Notes: a model not told the origin generated them from the letters alone. A DNA stretch of 64,000 nt from Nocardioides sp. zg-1228 (GCF_017086465.1 NZ_CP070961.1:1488001-1552000); one strand, 5' to 3'. Shown: positions 30,922 to 40,259, numbered from the stretch's first letter. A program made the numbers and translations.

Positions 30922-32105
30922 CAGAGCGAGGCCTCGGGGTGCAGGCGCAGGAGGGGCTGGCCGGGGGAGACCAGGTCGCCGTCCTCGACGAGCCACTCGA
31001 CGACCGAGCCGCCGTGCGGCGCGGTGATGTCGGTGCGTTCGCGCAGGCTCGCCACCGCGCCGATCGTGGCGCCGGGGGCGAGCAGGTGGAGCTGCGCGGC
31101 CTCCGCGGAGAGGTGGAAGGTGCCCTTGGCGGGCGAGACGATCATCCGCCAGGTCGGGGTGGTCTCGATCATCGAGGCCTCGCCGTGCTTGTCGCAGAAC
31201 TCGCGGGCCGCGTCGAGCTGGTCGGGCGTCTTGAGGGCGAAGGTCTCCACGCCCTTGAGCGCGCGCTTGGCGATGCCCGTGAGCGTGCCGGCGGGCGGCA
31301 TCTCCAGGATGCCGGTGACGCCGAGGTCGCCCATCGTCTCCATGCACAGGTCCCAGCGGACCGGATTGGCGATCTGCCCGACGATGCGGCGGAGCACGTC
31401 GCGACCGTCGTGGACGACCTGGCCGTCGCGGTTGGAGATCACCGGGGTGCGCGGGTCGTGGGTGGAGACCGAGCGGGCCAGGGAGGCGAGGCGGTCGACC
31501 GCGGGCGCCATGTGCTCGGTGTGGAACGCGCCGGCGACGCTCAACGGCATCAGCCGCGCCTTGGCGGGCGGGTCGTCGGCGAACGCGGCCAGCTGCTCGA
31601 TGGTGCCGGCGGCGACGACCTGACCGGGACCGTTGTCGTTGGCGGCGGTGAGTCCGTGGCGCTCGATCGTGGCGAGGACCTCGTCGCGGTCGCCACCGAG
31701 GACGGCCGTCATCCCGGTGGCGCTGGTGGTGGCCGCGTCGGCCATCGCGTTGCCCCGCTCGCGCACCAGCACCATCGCCTGCTCGGCGGTCATCACGCGC
31801 GCACCCGTCGCGGCGGTCAGCTCGCCGACGCTGTGGCCGGCGACCGCGCCGATGCGGGCGAACGCGTCGCCCGGGTGCGGGAAGAGGTCGAGGGCGGCGA
31901 CCAGGCCGGTCGCGACCAGCAGCGGCTGGGCGATCTTGGTGTCGCGGATGGTCTCCGCGTCGGCCTCGGTGCCGTAGTGCGCCAGGTCGACGCCGGCGAC
32001 GGTCGCCAGCCAGTCGAAGCGCGCGGCGAAGGTCGGGTCCTCCAGCCAGGGCGTGAGGAAACCGGGGGACTGGGCCCCTTGGCCGGGGGCGACGATGACG
32101 AGCAC
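30921..32105 (-). CDS. fabD: Malonyl-CoA:ACP transacylase with C-terminal lipoyl-like domain
   Basis: A 394-residue protein from GTG 32105. Residues 1-310 are a standard FabD: GQGAQ near 9-13, nucleophile S92 in AGHSVGE, H195 in AGAFHTEHM. Bacterial FabD is usually about 310 residues; here an extra domain follows (about 318-394) with two halves, WRMIVSPAKGTFHLS and DITAPHGGSVVEWLVEDGD followed by LVSPGQPLLRLHP, characteristic of biotinyl/lipoyl domains. The EAMKM/DK attachment hairpin is replaced by VASLRERTD, with no lysine, so it should not carry biotin or lipoate. First gene of the fab operon, with a palindrome upstream. Confidence 0.94.
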   Translation of the reverse strand: MLVIVAPGQGAQSPGFLTPWLEDPTFAARFDWLATVAGVDLAHYGTEADAETIRDTKIAQPLLVATGLVAALDLFPHPGDAFARIGAVAGHSVGELTAATGARVMTAEQAMVLVRERGNAMADAATTSATGMTAVLGGDRDEVLATIERHGLTAANDNGPGQVVAAGTIEQLAAFADDPPAKARLMPLSVAGAFHTEHMAPAVDRLASLARSVSTHDPRTPVISNRDGQVVHDGRDVLRRIVGQIANPVRWDLCMETMGDLGVTGILEMPPAGTLTGIAKRALKGVETFALKTPDQLDAAREFCDKHGEASMIETTPTWRMIVSPAKGTFHLSAEAAQLHLLAPGATIGAVASLRERTDITAPHGGSVVEWLVEDGDLVSPGQPLLRLHPEASL

Positions 32106-32111
32106 ACGCCC

Positions 32112-32117
32112 ACTCTG
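32112..32117 (-). promoter_or_regulatory. -10-like element of the fab operon
   Basis: CAGAGT on the reverse strand, 6 bases before GTG 32105. It implies a leaderless fabD transcript. Confidence 0.4.
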
Positions 32118-32173
32118 CCGGGTGGCGACCGCACGCCGCCGGTCCGACGCCGACGAATCTGACCCCCGGATCC

Positions 32174-32190
32174 TTGTAGGGTTCCTACAA
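32174..32190 (-). promoter_or_regulatory. Palindrome upstream of fabD, candidate FasR operator
   Basis: TTGTAGG-GTT-CCTACAA, a perfect 7-bp inverted repeat overlapping the regulator gene's stop codon. Its centre is about 77 bases before the predicted fabD transcription start, an activator-like place. Its core GTAGGGTTCCTAC matches 10 of 13 bases of the palindrome before the regulator gene. Confidence 0.5.
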
Positions 32191-33357
32191 CTCCGTGCGT
32201 CCGGACTGGCGTCCCAGGATCAGGGCGAGCTGGAGCGCGAACGCCTCGCGCGGACGCGTCGGCGACCAGCCGGTGGTGTCGGTGATCTGGCGCAGCCGGT
32301 AGCGCACGGTGTTGGGGTGCACGAAGAGCGCACGTGCGGTCGCCTCGATCGAGGAGCCCTGCTCGAACCACGCCCCGAGCGTCTCGAGGAGGGTGCCGCG
32401 AGCCGCGACCAGCGGGAGGTAGACCTCGTCGACGAGGTGCCGGCGCGCGTGCCCGTCGCCGGCCAGCGCCCGCTCGGGGAGCAGGTCGCGGCTGGCCACC
32501 GGACGCGGGGCGTCGGGCCAACCGGTGGCGGCCCGGTGGGCCGACAGGGCGTCGCGGGCCGAGGCGCTGGCGTGGGCGAGGTCGGCGGTCACCTGCCCCA
32601 CCACCACTGGGCCGTCGCCGAAGTGCTCGAGGAGCCGGGTCGCGGCCGGCAGCGGGTCGCTCACCCCGCCGAGGACGACGACGAGCCGATCACCCTGCGT
32701 GGCGCACAGGGCGTCCATCCCGCCGGCGCGCGCCGAGCGGCGTACGGACTCGAAGACGTCGAGCTCCGCCCGGTGCGGAGGCGGCGAGCCCAGCACCACG
32801 GCGACGTCGCCGTGGGCTCCCCAGCCCAGCGCGCTCGCCCGGGAGAGCACGGCCTCGTCGGCCTCGGCCCGCACCACCGCGTCGACCACGAGGGCCTCGA
32901 GGCGGGCGTCCCAGGCGCCGCGCGACTCCGCGGCGCGGGCGTAGACGGCGGCGGTGGCGAAGGCGACCTCGCGGGCGTAGCGCAGCACCGCGTCGTGCAC
33001 CTCGCGGGCGTCCTCGGGGTGGAGGAGGGCGTCGATGGTGGTCTCGACGACCCGGATGCTGAGCCGCACCAGCTCGACCGTCTGCTGGAGCGAGATCACG
33101 CCGGTCAGCTCGCGCGGCGCGGCGCCGAACACCACCACGTCGAGCGGGTCGTGCGACGACGCCTCGATCTCGCGGTCGTACCAGTCGACGAAGCCGCGGA
33201 TGCCGGCCTGCACGATCAGCCCGACCCACGACCGGTCCTCGGCGCTCAGGTCGTCGAACCACGGGAGGTCGGTCGACATCCGGGCCGTGGCCGCGGTGCT
33301 GAGCGCTCCCGTGGAGTTGCGCAGCGCCTCGGCGGCGCGACGTCTGGAGGCGGACAC
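32185..33357 (-). CDS. fasR: PucR-type regulator of fatty-acid synthesis, FasR-like
   Basis: A 390-residue transcription factor. GTG 33357 was chosen over the longer frame because TACAGT lies 6 bases before it. The N-terminal half has no clear ligand motif; the middle holds a GGDEF-like degenerate fold (SRASALGWGAHGDVAVVLG), and the C-terminus is a PucR helix-turn-helix (EQGSSIEATARALFVH, then NTVRYRLRQI). Genes in this position in Streptomyces (FasR) and Mycobacterium (Rv2242 type) activate the fabD operon and respond to acyl-CoA. Here it is also just upstream of fabD in the same direction. The symbol is assigned by position and family. Confidence 0.85.
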   Translation of the reverse strand: MSASRRRAAEALRNSTGALSTAATARMSTDLPWFDDLSAEDRSWVGLIVQAGIRGFVDWYDREIEASSHDPLDVVVFGAAPRELTGVISLQQTVELVRLSIRVVETTIDALLHPEDAREVHDAVLRYAREVAFATAAVYARAAESRGAWDARLEALVVDAVVRAEADEAVLSRASALGWGAHGDVAVVLGSPPPHRAELDVFESVRRSARAGGMDALCATQGDRLVVVLGGVSDPLPAATRLLEHFGDGPVVVGQVTADLAHASASARDALSAHRAATGWPDAPRPVASRDLLPERALAGDGHARRHLVDEVYLPLVAARGTLLETLGAWFEQGSSIEATARALFVHPNTVRYRLRQITDTTGWSPTRPREAFALQLALILGRQSGRTEL

Positions 33358-33363
33358 GGCACG

Positions 33364-33369
33364 ACTGTA
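33364..33369 (-). promoter_or_regulatory. -10 element of the fasR-like gene
   Basis: TACAGT on the reverse strand, 6 bases before GTG 33357; implies leaderless mRNA and supports the chosen start. Confidence 0.45.
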
Positions 33370-33386
33370 GTGGGACCGGCCGGGTA

Positions 33387-33399
33387 GTGGGATTCCCAC
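33387..33399 (-). promoter_or_regulatory. Palindrome over the fasR-like gene's -35 region
   Basis: GTGGGATTCCCAC, perfect 13-base palindrome centred about 36 bases before the predicted start site. It is part of a direct repeat of GTAGTGGGA (33367-33375 and 33384-33392, period 17). The location suggests autorepression. Confidence 0.45.
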
Positions 33400-33568
33400 G
33401 AAGCCCACCCGCGTGGCGCGGGCGGGAGCCGGGTGGGGGGCCGGGTCGGGGGCGGGTGGGGTCGAAGGTCACGAGTCCGCATCGCTGCGGGCGGTGCGGG
33501 GTACGTGGACGTCCACTCTGGTTGAATCCGCGACAGTCCGCGCCGCGCGGCCGAGGGGGAGGTCGAGA

Positions 33569-34552
33569 GTGCCCAGCAACAGCAGCCCGCAGGTCGAGCA
33601 CGTGACCGTCCACGGCCACCGGCGCGCCTTCGTCCGCGCCGGGTCGGGGCCCGTGGTGCTGCTGCTCCACGGCCTCGGCTGCGACCACACCACCTGGGAC
33701 CCGGTGATCACCTCGCTGTCGCGGACCCACACCGTGCTCGCTCCCGACCTGCTGGGCCACGGCTCGTCCGACAAGCCCCGGGCCGACTACAGCGTCGGCG
33801 GCTACGCCAACGGCATGCGCGACCTGCTGACCGTGCTGGGCATCGACACCGCCACGGTGGTCGGGCACAGCTTCGGTGGGGGAGTGGCGATGCAGTTCGC
33901 CTACCAGTACCCCGAGCGGACCGAGCGCCTGGTGCTCGTCGGGTCCGGCGGCCTCGGCCCCGAGGTGCACCCGGCCATCCGCGCGATCACCACGCCGGGG
34001 TTCCACCAGGTCATGGGCGTGCTCACCGCACCGGGACTGCGCCACGCCGCCACGACCACCCTGCGCGTGCTCGCCGGCACCGGGGTGTCCCGGCTGCGCG
34101 ACCTCGACGAGGTCGCCGCGATCTACGACTCGTTCAAGGACCCCAGCGCCCGGGCGGCGATCCGACACGTCGTGCGGGCCGTCGTGGACTGGAGGGGCCA
34201 GGTCGTCACGATGGCCGACCGGGCCTACCTCACCGAGGCGATGCCGATGTGCGTCGTGTGGGGCTCCGACGACATGGTCATCCCGGCCCGCCACGCCGGC
34301 ACCGCCCGCACCCTCGCGCCGACCGCGCGGATCGAGATCATCCCCAACGCCGGCCACTTCCCGCACCGCGACCACCCCGAGCGGTTCGCCAGGATCGTGC
34401 GCGACTTCATCCGCACCACCGAGCCCAGCCGGCACGACCGAGACCGGTGGCGCGAGCTGCTGCACGACGGTGCGGCGCTCGCCCCGGCCGAGGCGGCTGC
34501 CGGCGACGCGCCCGTCGCGCCGCTGGACGACGTACGCGCGACGCCCGCCTGA
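33569..34552 (+). CDS. Alpha/beta hydrolase
   Basis: A 327-residue alpha/beta-fold hydrolase. GTG 33569 has a GAGGGGGA ribosome site 8 bases upstream; the frame is open further up but without family similarity. The oxyanion segment is LLLHGLGCDHTTWD (from about 31), the nucleophile elbow GHSFGGG with S101, the acid in VVWGSDDMVIP and the histidine in IPNAGHFPHRD. The substrate is unknown; lipase, esterase or C-C hydrolase activities all occur with this layout. It diverges from the fasR-like gene and converges on aceE, sharing a strong hairpin terminator that contains its stop codon. Confidence 0.9.
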   Translation: MPSNSSPQVEHVTVHGHRRAFVRAGSGPVVLLLHGLGCDHTTWDPVITSLSRTHTVLAPDLLGHGSSDKPRADYSVGGYANGMRDLLTVLGIDTATVVGHSFGGGVAMQFAYQYPERTERLVLVGSGGLGPEVHPAIRAITTPGFHQVMGVLTAPGLRHAATTTLRVLAGTGVSRLRDLDEVAAIYDSFKDPSARAAIRHVVRAVVDWRGQVVTMADRAYLTEAMPMCVVWGSDDMVIPARHAGTARTLAPTARIEIIPNAGHFPHRDHPERFARIVRDFIRTTEPSRHDRDRWRELLHDGAALAPAEAAAGDAPVAPLDDVRATPA

Positions 34553-34583
34553 CCCGGGCGGTGGTCCGGGTCGGGCGGGCGTC
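34540..34583. terminator. Bidirectional terminator between hydrolase and aceE
   Basis: Stem of 10 plus 7 bp (GACGCCCGCC and GACCCGG with their complements) split by one T-G pair, 8-base loop. The hydrolase stop codon (34550-34552) is inside the left arm. Confidence 0.7.
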
Positions 34584-34609
34584 GGCGCTTCGCGGACGTC
34601 GGCGAGCCG

Positions 34610-37405
34610 TCAGGCGTCGCCACCCTCCTGCTTGATGTCCTGGGTCGCGGTCGGGTCGTCGATGCGGTAGCGCTGGGCGGCCTCGACGACCTTCTCCACC
34701 GGGAAGTCGCCGGCGTCGGCCAGGGCCTGGAGCGCCTGGACGACGACGCTGACGGCGTCGATGTGGAAGAACCGGCGCGCGGCCGGGCGGGTGTCGGCGA
34801 AGCCGAACCCGTCCGCACCGAGGACGCGGTAGTCGGCCGGCACCCAGCGCGCGATCTGGAGCGGGACCGCCCGCATGTAGTCGGACACGGCGACGACCGG
34901 GCCCTGCACGTCGGCGAGCCTCTCGCTGACGTAGGGGGTGCGGCGCTGCTCGCCCGGGTTGAGCAGGTTCCACTGCTCGGCGGCGGCACCGTCGCGGGCC
35001 AGCTCGTTCCACGACGTCACGGACCACAGGTCGGACTGGACGCCCCAGTCCTCGGCCAGCAGGCGGGCCGCCTCCTGGATCCACGGGTAGCCGACGCCCG
35101 AGGCCATCAGCTGGACCCGCGGACCCTCGCCGTCGGCGGTGGCGACGCGGTGGATGCCCCGCAGGATCCCGTCGACGTCGACGTCGGCCGGCTCGGCGGG
35201 CTGGGAGACCGGCTCGTTGTAGACGGTGAGGTAGAAGATGACGTCCTCGCCGTGGCCCTCGGGCCCGCCGGTGCCGTACATCCGCTGGAGGCCGCTCTGC
35301 ATGATGTGGGCGATCTCGTAGGCGAACGCGGGGTCGTAGTGGACGACCGCCGGGTTGGTCGCCGCCAGCAGCGGCGAGTGGCCGTCGGCGTGCTGGAGGC
35401 CCTCGCCGGTCAGGGTGGTGCGACCCGCGGTGGCGCCGATGAGGAAGCCGCGGGCGAGCTGGTCGGCCATCGCCCAGATCGAGTCGCCCGTGCGCTGGAA
35501 GCCGAACATCGAGTAGAAGATGTAGAACGGGATCATGTGCTCGCCGTGCGTGGAGTAGGCCGAGCCGGCGGCCGTCGCCGACGCCACGGCACCTGCCTCG
35601 GAGATGCCCTCGTGGAGCATCTGGCCCTGCGCGGACTCCTTGTAGGACAGCAGCAGCTTGCGGTCGACCGACTCGTACTGCTGCCCGCCCGGGTTGTAGA
35701 CCTTGGCGCTCGGGAACATCGAGTCCATGCCGAAGGTGCGGTACTCGTCGGGCGCGATCGGCACGATGCGCTCGCCGATGCCGGGGTCCTTCATCCAGTC
35801 GCGCAGCTGGCGCACGACGGCCATCGTGGTGGCGATCTTGTTCTTGCCCGAGCCCTGCTTGAGCTCGGCGTACATCTCGTCGCCGGGCAGCTTGAGGGAC
35901 GAGGCGCGGTTGACGCGGCGGGGGATCGAGCCGCCGAGGGCCCTGCGGCGCTCGAGCATGTACTCGACCTCCGGGGCCTCGGAGCCGGGGTGGAAGAACG
36001 GGGCGCCGCCCGTCTTCTCGTAGGACTCCTCGAGGTCGCGGTCGCTGATCGGCAGGTAGAGCCGGTCGCGGAACTTCTTGAGGTCGCCCAGGGTCAGCTT
36101 CTTCATCTGGTGGGTGGCGTTCTTGCCCTCGAGGGCGTCGATCGTCCAGCCCTTGATGGTGTGGGCGAGGATCACCGTCGGCTGACCGGTGTGCTTGGTC
36201 GCGGCGTCGAACGCGGCGTAGACCTTGCGGTAGTCGTGACCGCCGCGCGGCAGCTTCTCGATCTGCGAGTCCGACATGTGCTGGACCATCGCGCGCAGGC
36301 GCGGGTCGCCGCCGAAGAAGTGCTCGCGGACGTAGGCGCCGTCCTCGGTGGAGTAGGTCTGGAACGCGCCGTCGGGCGTGGAGTTCATCTGGTTGACCAG
36401 GACGCCGTCGACGTCGCGCGCCAGCAGCGCGTCCCACTCGCGGCCCCACACGACCTTGATGACGTTCCACCCGGCGCCGCGGAAGTTGGCCTCGAGCTCC
36501 TGGATGATCTTGCCGTTGCCGGTGACCGGGCCGTCGAGCTGCTGGAGGTTGCAGTTGATGACCCAGGTGAGGTTGTCGAGCTCCTCGCGCGCCGCCACGC
36601 GGATGGCGCCGAGCGACTCAGGCTCTGCCATCTCGCCGTCGCCCATGAACGCCCACACGCGCTGCTGGTCGGTGCCCTTGATGCCGCGGTTGTCGAGGTA
36701 GCGGTTGAAGCGGGCCTGGTAGATCGAGTTGATGGCCGTCAGGCCCATCGACACGGTCGGGAACTCCCAGAAGTCGGGCATCAGGCGCGGGTGCGGGTAG
36801 GACGGCAGGCCGGCGCCCTTGCCGTGCTGGACCTCCTGGCGGAAGCGGTAGAGCTGCGACTCGCTCAGCCGACCCTCGAGGAACGCGCGGGCGTAGACGC
36901 CCGGCGAGCCGTGGCCCTGGATGTAGACCTGGTCGCCGCCGCCCTCGTGGTCCTTGCCGCGGAAGAAGTGGTTGAAGCCGACCTCGTAGAGGCTGGCCGA
37001 GGACTGGTAGGTGGCGATGTGGCCGCCGACCTCGAGGCCCTTGCGGTTGGCCGAGGACACCATCACCGCGGCGTTCCACCGGATGAAGGCGCGGATGCGG
37101 CGCTCCACCTCCTCGTCGCCGGGGAACCACGGCTCGCGCTCGGGCGGGATGGTGTTGATGTAGTCGGTCGAGCGCAGCGCGGGAACGCCGACCTGCTTCT
37201 CGCGCGAGCGCTCGAGCAGTCGCAGCATGAGGTAGCGGGCCCGGTCGCGGCCGCGATCGTCCAGCATCGCGTCGAAGGACGCGAGCCACTCCTGCGTCTC
37301 GTCGGGATCGATGTCGGGCAGCTGGGTGGGCAGACCCTCGTGGATCACCGACGCGATGGCCGGGTTCTTGCTGGACTTCTCGCTGGACTTCTCGGCGTCA
37401 CTCAC
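34610..37405 (-). CDS. aceE: Pyruvate dehydrogenase E1, homodimeric type
   Basis: A 931-residue thiamine-diphosphate enzyme that decarboxylates pyruvate for acetyl-CoA synthesis. The thiamine-binding segment begins with [13 protein letters not shown] (about 250) and ends with NCNLQQLDG; other E1 blocks are [31 protein letters not shown] and [17 protein letters not shown]. Length is normal. GTG 37405 lies 6 bases after CACGAT. Actinobacteria commonly pair this E1 with E2 of the 2-oxoglutarate complex; E2 and E3 are not in the window. Placement next to the fab regulator is shared with mycobacteria and links carbon supply to lipid synthesis. Confidence 0.97.
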   Translation of the reverse strand: MSDAEKSSEKSSKNPAIASVIHEGLPTQLPDIDPDETQEWLASFDAMLDDRGRDRARYLMLRLLERSREKQVGVPALRSTDYINTIPPEREPWFPGDEEVERRIRAFIRWNAAVMVSSANRKGLEVGGHIATYQSSASLYEVGFNHFFRGKDHEGGGDQVYIQGHGSPGVYARAFLEGRLSESQLYRFRQEVQHGKGAGLPSYPHPRLMPDFWEFPTVSMGLTAINSIYQARFNRYLDNRGIKGTDQQRVWAFMGDGEMAEPESLGAIRVAAREELDNLTWVINCNLQQLDGPVTGNGKIIQELEANFRGAGWNVIKVVWGREWDALLARDVDGVLVNQMNSTPDGAFQTYSTEDGAYVREHFFGGDPRLRAMVQHMSDSQIEKLPRGGHDYRKVYAAFDAATKHTGQPTVILAHTIKGWTIDALEGKNATHQMKKLTLGDLKKFRDRLYLPISDRDLEESYEKTGGAPFFHPGSEAPEVEYMLERRRALGGSIPRRVNRASSLKLPGDEMYAELKQGSGKNKIATTMAVVRQLRDWMKDPGIGERIVPIAPDEYRTFGMDSMFPSAKVYNPGGQQYESVDRKLLLSYKESAQGQMLHEGISEAGAVASATAAGSAYSTHGEHMIPFYIFYSMFGFQRTGDSIWAMADQLARGFLIGATAGRTTLTGEGLQHADGHSPLLAATNPAVVHYDPAFAYEIAHIMQSGLQRMYGTGGPEGHGEDVIFYLTVYNEPVSQPAEPADVDVDGILRGIHRVATADGEGPRVQLMASGVGYPWIQEAARLLAEDWGVQSDLWSVTSWNELARDGAAAEQWNLLNPGEQRRTPYVSERLADVQGPVVAVSDYMRAVPLQIARWVPADYRVLGADGFGFADTRPAARRFFHIDAVSVVVQALQALADAGDFPVEKVVEAAQRYRIDDPTATQDIKQEGGDA

Positions 37406-37411
37406 CTGCTC

Positions 37412-37417
37412 ATCGTG
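37412..37417 (-). promoter_or_regulatory. -10-like element of aceE
   Basis: CACGAT on the reverse strand, 6 bases before GTG 37405. A weak AGCAGG just before the GTG could alternatively be a ribosome site. Confidence 0.3.
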
Positions 37418-37646
37418 TCACGGTCCACCGCGCCACGAAATCTACCGGCGGGTAGTCCCATCGTGCGTGCACGCACGCGCCGTCTCAGCCCCGGCCCGAG
37501 GCGTCCGGACGGTCGCGGACGTGGCGCGTGGGCACGCGCGACCACCCGGTGGGGGTGGCCCGGGGTTGCGGCGCCTGCCGTGTTCCTGTGGACTGTGCGC
37601 ACTGCCTGACCACAACGGTCGGGCACCCGGACATGGGAGGCACTGC

Positions 37647-38075
37647 GTGAGCTCGACGGTGGGCGATTCTGCCCCGGTGACAGGAGCGGGGGACCGGCTG
37701 GGCCTCAAGCCCGGCATGGTCGTCCAGGAACTCGGCTGGGACAACGACACCGATGACGAGCTTCGCGTCGCGGTCGAGGACACCATCGACGCCGACATGG
37801 TCGACGGCGACTACGGCAACGTCGTCGACGCGGTCCTGCTGTGGTGGCGCGACGACGACGGCGACCTCGTGGACGGCCTCGTCGACGCGCTCACCGACCT
37901 CGTCGGCGGTGGCTCGATCTGGCTGCTCACCCCGAAGGTGGGCCGGTCGGGGAGCGTGGACGCGGCCGACATCTCCGAGGCGGCCCCGATCGCGGGCCTC
38001 GCGCAGACGACGACCGCGGCAGTGAGCAAGGACTGGCAGGCCACCCGGCTGGTCGCCCCGAAGACCCCCGCGTGA
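37647..38075 (+). CDS. DUF3052 family protein
   Basis: A 142-residue acidic protein from GTG 37647, with GGGAGG as ribosome site. It has the family run RLGLKPGMVVQELGWDNDTD, VLLWWRDDDGDLVDGLVDAL and a strand-rich end (GSIWLLTPKVG, SKDWQATRLVAPK). Orthologues (Rv2239c in M. tuberculosis) lie divergent from aceE, as here. Function unknown. Its stop overlaps the GTG of the acyl-CoA ligase in GTGA. Confidence 0.9.
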   Translation: MSSTVGDSAPVTGAGDRLGLKPGMVVQELGWDNDTDDELRVAVEDTIDADMVDGDYGNVVDAVLLWWRDDDGDLVDGLVDALTDLVGGGSIWLLTPKVGRSGSVDAADISEAAPIAGLAQTTTAAVSKDWQATRLVAPKTPA

Positions 38076-39817
38076 CGGCTCGCGCCCTCGCCTCGACCCT
38101 GGTGGGCCGGGCGTCGGGCGCCGCCACCACCGTCCGCGTGCTGGGCCGCGCGGGCGTGATCCGCCCCTACGCCCCCCGCACCCTGCTCGACGTCGGGCGC
38201 ACGGTCGTGCGCTGGGGCACCGGCCCGGCCGGCGGCTTCGCGAGCCTCGCCGCCCGAGCCCCGCACCAGGTGGGGATCGTCGACGAGCTCGGTGAGCTCA
38301 CCTGGGGCGAGCTGGACCGGCGCTCCAACGCCCTGGCCCGCGCGCTGGCCGATCGCGGCGTGGCCGAGGGCGACGCGGTCGCGATCATGTGCCGCAACCA
38401 CCGCGGCTTCGTCGAGGCGTCCGTCGCGGCGGCCAAGCTGGGCGCCGACATCCTCTACCTCAACACCGCCTTCGCCGGCCCCCAGCTCGTCGACGTGCTC
38501 GCCCGCGAGGCGCCGCGCCTGGTCGTGCACGACGAGGAGTTCACGCCCCTGCTCGCCCGCGCGGAGGTCGAGCGGCGGGTGCTGGCCTGGACCGACGCCC
38601 CCACCGACACCCCGGCCGACACCCCGGCTGACACCTCGACCGGCGCCGTCGTGGGGGGCGAGGAGGCCGTCGAGGAGACCGTCGAGCGGCTGGTGACGGC
38701 GTACGACGACGGCGACCTGCACCCGCCGGCGCGCCACGCCCGGGTGGTGGTCCTGACGTCCGGCACGACCGGCCCGCCCAAGGGCGCCCCGCGCCGCGAG
38801 GCGGGGGTCGACGCGGCGGTGGCGCTGCTCTCGCGGATGCCGCTGCGGGCCGGACGCCGCACCCACATCGCGGCGCCGCTGTTCCACACCTGGGGCTTCG
38901 CGCACCTCGCGCTGTCGATGCTGCTCGGCTCGACGATCGTGCTGCGGCGCGGCTTCGACCCGGAGGATGCCCTGCGCACCGCCGAGTCCGAGCGCTGCGA
39001 GTCGCTGGTCGTCATCCCGGTGATGCTCCAGCGGATGCTCGCCCTCGACCCCGCCGCCCTCGACCGCGTCGACCTCTCCCGCGTGCGAGTCGTCGCCTCG
39101 TCCGGGTCGGCGCTGCCCGCGACCCTCGCGCACGCGTGGATGGACCGCTTCGGCGACAACCTCTACAACATCTACGGCTCGACCGAGGTCGCCTACGCCT
39201 CGGTCGCGACGCCGGAGGACCTGCGGGCCGACCCGACGTCCGCCGGTCGCCCGCCCCACGGCACGGTCGTGAGGATCCTCGACGACGCCGGCCACGAGGT
39301 CCCGCGCGGCGAGACCGGGCGGATCTTCGTCGGCAACGGCCTGCTCTTCGAGGGCTACACCGGAGGCGGCTCGAAGGAGGTCGTCGACGGGCTCATGTGC
39401 TCCGGCGACCTGGGCCACCTCGACGCGGCCGGTCGCCTGCACGTCGCGGGCCGCGACGACGACATGATCGTCTCGGGCGGCGAGAACGTCTTTCCGCGCG
39501 AGGTCGAGGACTGCCTCGTCGCCCACGAGGCGGTGGGGGAGGTCGCCGCCGTCGGTGTCGCCGACGAGGACTATGGTCAGCGTCTGCGCGCCTTCGTGGT
39601 GCGCACCGGCGAGGTCTCGGCCGACGAGCTGCGCGAGCACGTGCGGGTCAGCCTGGCCCGGTTCAAGGTGCCGCGCGAGATCGTCTTCGTCGACGAGCTC
39701 CCGCGCAACGCAACGGGCAAGGTCCTCAGGCGCGACCTGGCCCGGTGGGACGACGAGACGGACGACGAGAAGGACGGCGAGGGACCACGTGACGAGCAAC
39801 GGACTGTGCATGGGTGA
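38072..39817 (+). CDS. Acyl-CoA ligase, AMP-forming
   Basis: A 581-residue member of the ANL family that activates a carboxylic acid as acyl-AMP and then acyl-CoA. GTG 38072 overlaps the DUF3052 stop. Key blocks: P-loop VVLTSGTTGPPKGAP (about 227), adenine site YNIYGSTEVAYAS, hinge GRDDDMIVSGGENVFP, and the C-terminal catalytic lysine in LPRNATGKVLRRD. An Asp/Thr/Pro repeat (DTPADTPADTSTG, about 180-192) is an unusual insertion. The substrate is undetermined. In mycobacteria the genes flanking it (DUF3052, ahpE) are adjacent, so this ligase is an extra member of the block. Confidence 0.9.
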   Translation: MTARALASTLVGRASGAATTVRVLGRAGVIRPYAPRTLLDVGRTVVRWGTGPAGGFASLAARAPHQVGIVDELGELTWGELDRRSNALARALADRGVAEGDAVAIMCRNHRGFVEASVAAAKLGADILYLNTAFAGPQLVDVLAREAPRLVVHDEEFTPLLARAEVERRVLAWTDAPTDTPADTPADTSTGAVVGGEEAVEETVERLVTAYDDGDLHPPARHARVVVLTSGTTGPPKGAPRREAGVDAAVALLSRMPLRAGRRTHIAAPLFHTWGFAHLALSMLLGSTIVLRRGFDPEDALRTAESERCESLVVIPVMLQRMLALDPAALDRVDLSRVRVVASSGSALPATLAHAWMDRFGDNLYNIYGSTEVAYASVATPEDLRADPTSAGRPPHGTVVRILDDAGHEVPRGETGRIFVGNGLLFEGYTGGGSKEVVDGLMCSGDLGHLDAAGRLHVAGRDDDMIVSGGENVFPREVEDCLVAHEAVGEVAAVGVADEDYGQRLRAFVVRTGEVSADELREHVRVSLARFKVPREIVFVDELPRNATGKVLRRDLARWDDETDDEKDGEGPRDEQRTVHG

Positions 39818-40259
39818 GGCGGCTCCCGACTTCACGCTGCGCGACCAGTTCGGCCAGGACGTGCGGCTCAGCGACTTCCACGGCCGCAAGGCGGTCGTGC
39901 TGATGTTCTTCCCGTTCGCCTTCTCCGGCGTGTGCACCGGCGAGCTGTCGGGGGTCCGCGACCGGCTCGACGAGTTCCTCACCTTCGACACCGAGGTGCT
40001 GGCCGTCTCGTGCGACTCGGTCTACGCGCTGCGCACCTTCGCCGAGGCCGAGGGGCTCAACTTCCCGCTGCTGTCCGACTGGTGGCCGCACGGCGCCGTC
40101 ACCTCCGCCTACGAGGTCTTCGACGAGACCAAGGGCGCCCCGCGCCGCTCGTCCTACGTCATCGATCGTGAGGGCCGGCTGCGCTGGTCGGTGCACAACG
40201 CGAGCCTCGACGGTCGTGACCTCGAGGAGCACCTGCGCGAGCTGCACGCGGCTCTCTAG
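39789..40259 (+). CDS. ahpE: AhpE-type peroxiredoxin
   Basis: A 156-residue thiol peroxidase that reduces hydroperoxides. Peroxidatic C49 sits in FPFAFSGVCTGE; TLRDQFGQDVRLSDF and FPLLSDWWPHGAVT match AhpE closely. There is no second conserved cysteine near the C-terminus, consistent with a one-Cys enzyme recycled by mycothiol/mycoredoxin in this group. GTG 39789 with GAGGGA upstream overlaps the ligase end by 29 bases; ATG 39810 is a shorter alternative. The gene is probably cotranscribed with DUF3052 and the ligase. Confidence 0.93.
   Translation: MTSNGLCMGEAAPDFTLRDQFGQDVRLSDFHGRKAVVLMFFPFAFSGVCTGELSGVRDRLDEFLTFDTEVLAVSCDSVYALRTFAEAEGLNFPLLSDWWPHGAVTSAYEVFDETKGAPRRSSYVIDREGRLRWSVHNASLDGRDLEEHLRELHAAL

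Noticed and set aside
30921-31152. FabD C-terminal domain as a biotin or lipoate carrier
   Set aside because: The attachment lysine and the EAMKM-type motif are missing.
34763-37609. Forward open frame of 948 codons opposite aceE
   Set aside because: It is the antisense of a well-supported enzyme gene, has no recognisable motif, and has Arg/Val/Ala composition typical of shadows.
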